DNA of 6,104 nucleotides from NCBI GenBank assembly GCA_051008895.1, contig JBPCXI010000046.1:1-6104 (forward strand). The letters are read 5' to 3'. Positions 5,770 through 6,104 of the stretch are shown piece by piece. Source of the stretch: SMWD01 sp051008895. GTDB lineage: Bacteria > Pseudomonadota > Gammaproteobacteria > Steroidobacterales > GCA-2729495. A program made the translations under genes and the position numbers. Numbering within the stretch: position 1 is the stretch's first letter; each line of letters starts with the position of its first letter. The notes beneath the pieces were generated by a model. That model did no database searches, was not told where the DNA came from, and was given only the letters and a program-made list of their open reading frames with translations.

Positions 5770-6104
5770 ATGGCGCAATTCAGGCTGCCACCGAATTCGC
5801 GGATAGAGAAAGGGCGGACATTCGCCGCGCCCGAGGGTGCGACGAACGTGAGGAGTTTTCACGTCTACCGCTACGATCCGGATGGCGGCGAGAATCCTCG
5901 CGTCGATACCTTCGATGTCGATGTCGACAAGACGGGGCCGATGGTTCTCGACGCACTGATCAAGATCAAGAACGAGGTCGATTCGACGTTGACGTTTCGG
6001 CGTTCGTGCCGCGAAGGCATCTGCGGTTCGTGCGCGATGAATATCGACGGCATGAATACGCTGGCGTGCACACGGGCGATCGGGAGCGTCAAGGGTGACG
6101 TGAA
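5770..6104 (+). CDS. sdhB: Succinate dehydrogenase iron-sulfur subunit SdhB (3' end missing)
   Basis: This subunit carries electrons from the SdhA flavin to ubiquinone through [2Fe-2S], [4Fe-4S] and [3Fe-4S] clusters. Only the first 111 residues are in the window; relatives run to roughly 235-260. The visible part is the N-terminal ferredoxin domain, with [2Fe-2S] cysteines at 80, 85, 88 and 100 in SCREGICGSC and TLAC. All four ligands are cysteine, whereas E. coli SdhB has Asp at the third. The stretch GPMVLDALIKIKNE (56-69) is typical. The C-terminal domain with the other two clusters lies beyond the right edge. AGAGG (5758-5762) sits seven bases before the ATG. The gap after sdhA is 46 bases and shows no terminator. 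The N-terminus is about 25 residues longer than in E. coli and resembles alphaproteobacterial and mitochondrial SdhB. Confidence 0.98.
   Translation, partial: MAQFRLPPNSRIEKGRTFAAPEGATNVRSFHVYRYDPDGGENPRVDTFDVDVDKTGPMVLDALIKIKNEVDSTLTFRRSCREGICGSCAMNIDGMNTLACTRAIGSVKGDV

Overview
The window reads as a GC-rich, tightly packed proteobacterial chromosome segment. The most likely host is a non-enteric gammaproteobacterium. This rests on a class II lysyl-tRNA synthetase, a YgfZ gene, a DUF2799-type lipoprotein and an sdhCDAB operon in one neighbourhood; it is an inference from gene content, not a phylogeny. No mobile element, CRISPR array, tRNA or rRNA is visible.

Layout. Positions 1-1020 (+) hold the C-terminal two thirds of lysS, cut by the left edge. 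After a 40-base convergent gap carrying a 15-bp tandem duplication come two minus-strand genes: a DUF2799-like lipoprotein with a coiled-coil tail (1061-1687) and, 140 bases upstream of it, ygfZ (1828-2763). A 57-base divergent region then separates ygfZ from a plus-strand run. That run starts with a 71-residue DUF1674/SDHAF4-like gene (2821-3036), followed after 124 bases by sdhC (3161-3544), sdhD (3559-3942), sdhA (3939-5723) and sdhB (5770 to the right edge, incomplete).

How the genes fit together. sdhCDAB encodes succinate dehydrogenase (complex II), with two heme/quinone membrane anchors, the flavoprotein and the iron-sulfur protein. The small gene in front ends in the hallmark of SDHAF4, the eukaryotic factor that helps join the flavinylated catalytic subunit to the iron-sulfur subunit. 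The divergent ygfZ belongs to the family of IBA57, which supports maturation of certain Fe-S enzymes, complex II among them. The region from about 1828 to 6104 therefore looks like a complex II plus biogenesis module.

The most useful observations are the short SDHAF4-like gene, which is easily missed or given a wrong, longer start; its divergent pairing with ygfZ; and two inverted repeats placed at gene starts. I see no wholly new kind of system here. The rest is well-known core metabolism.
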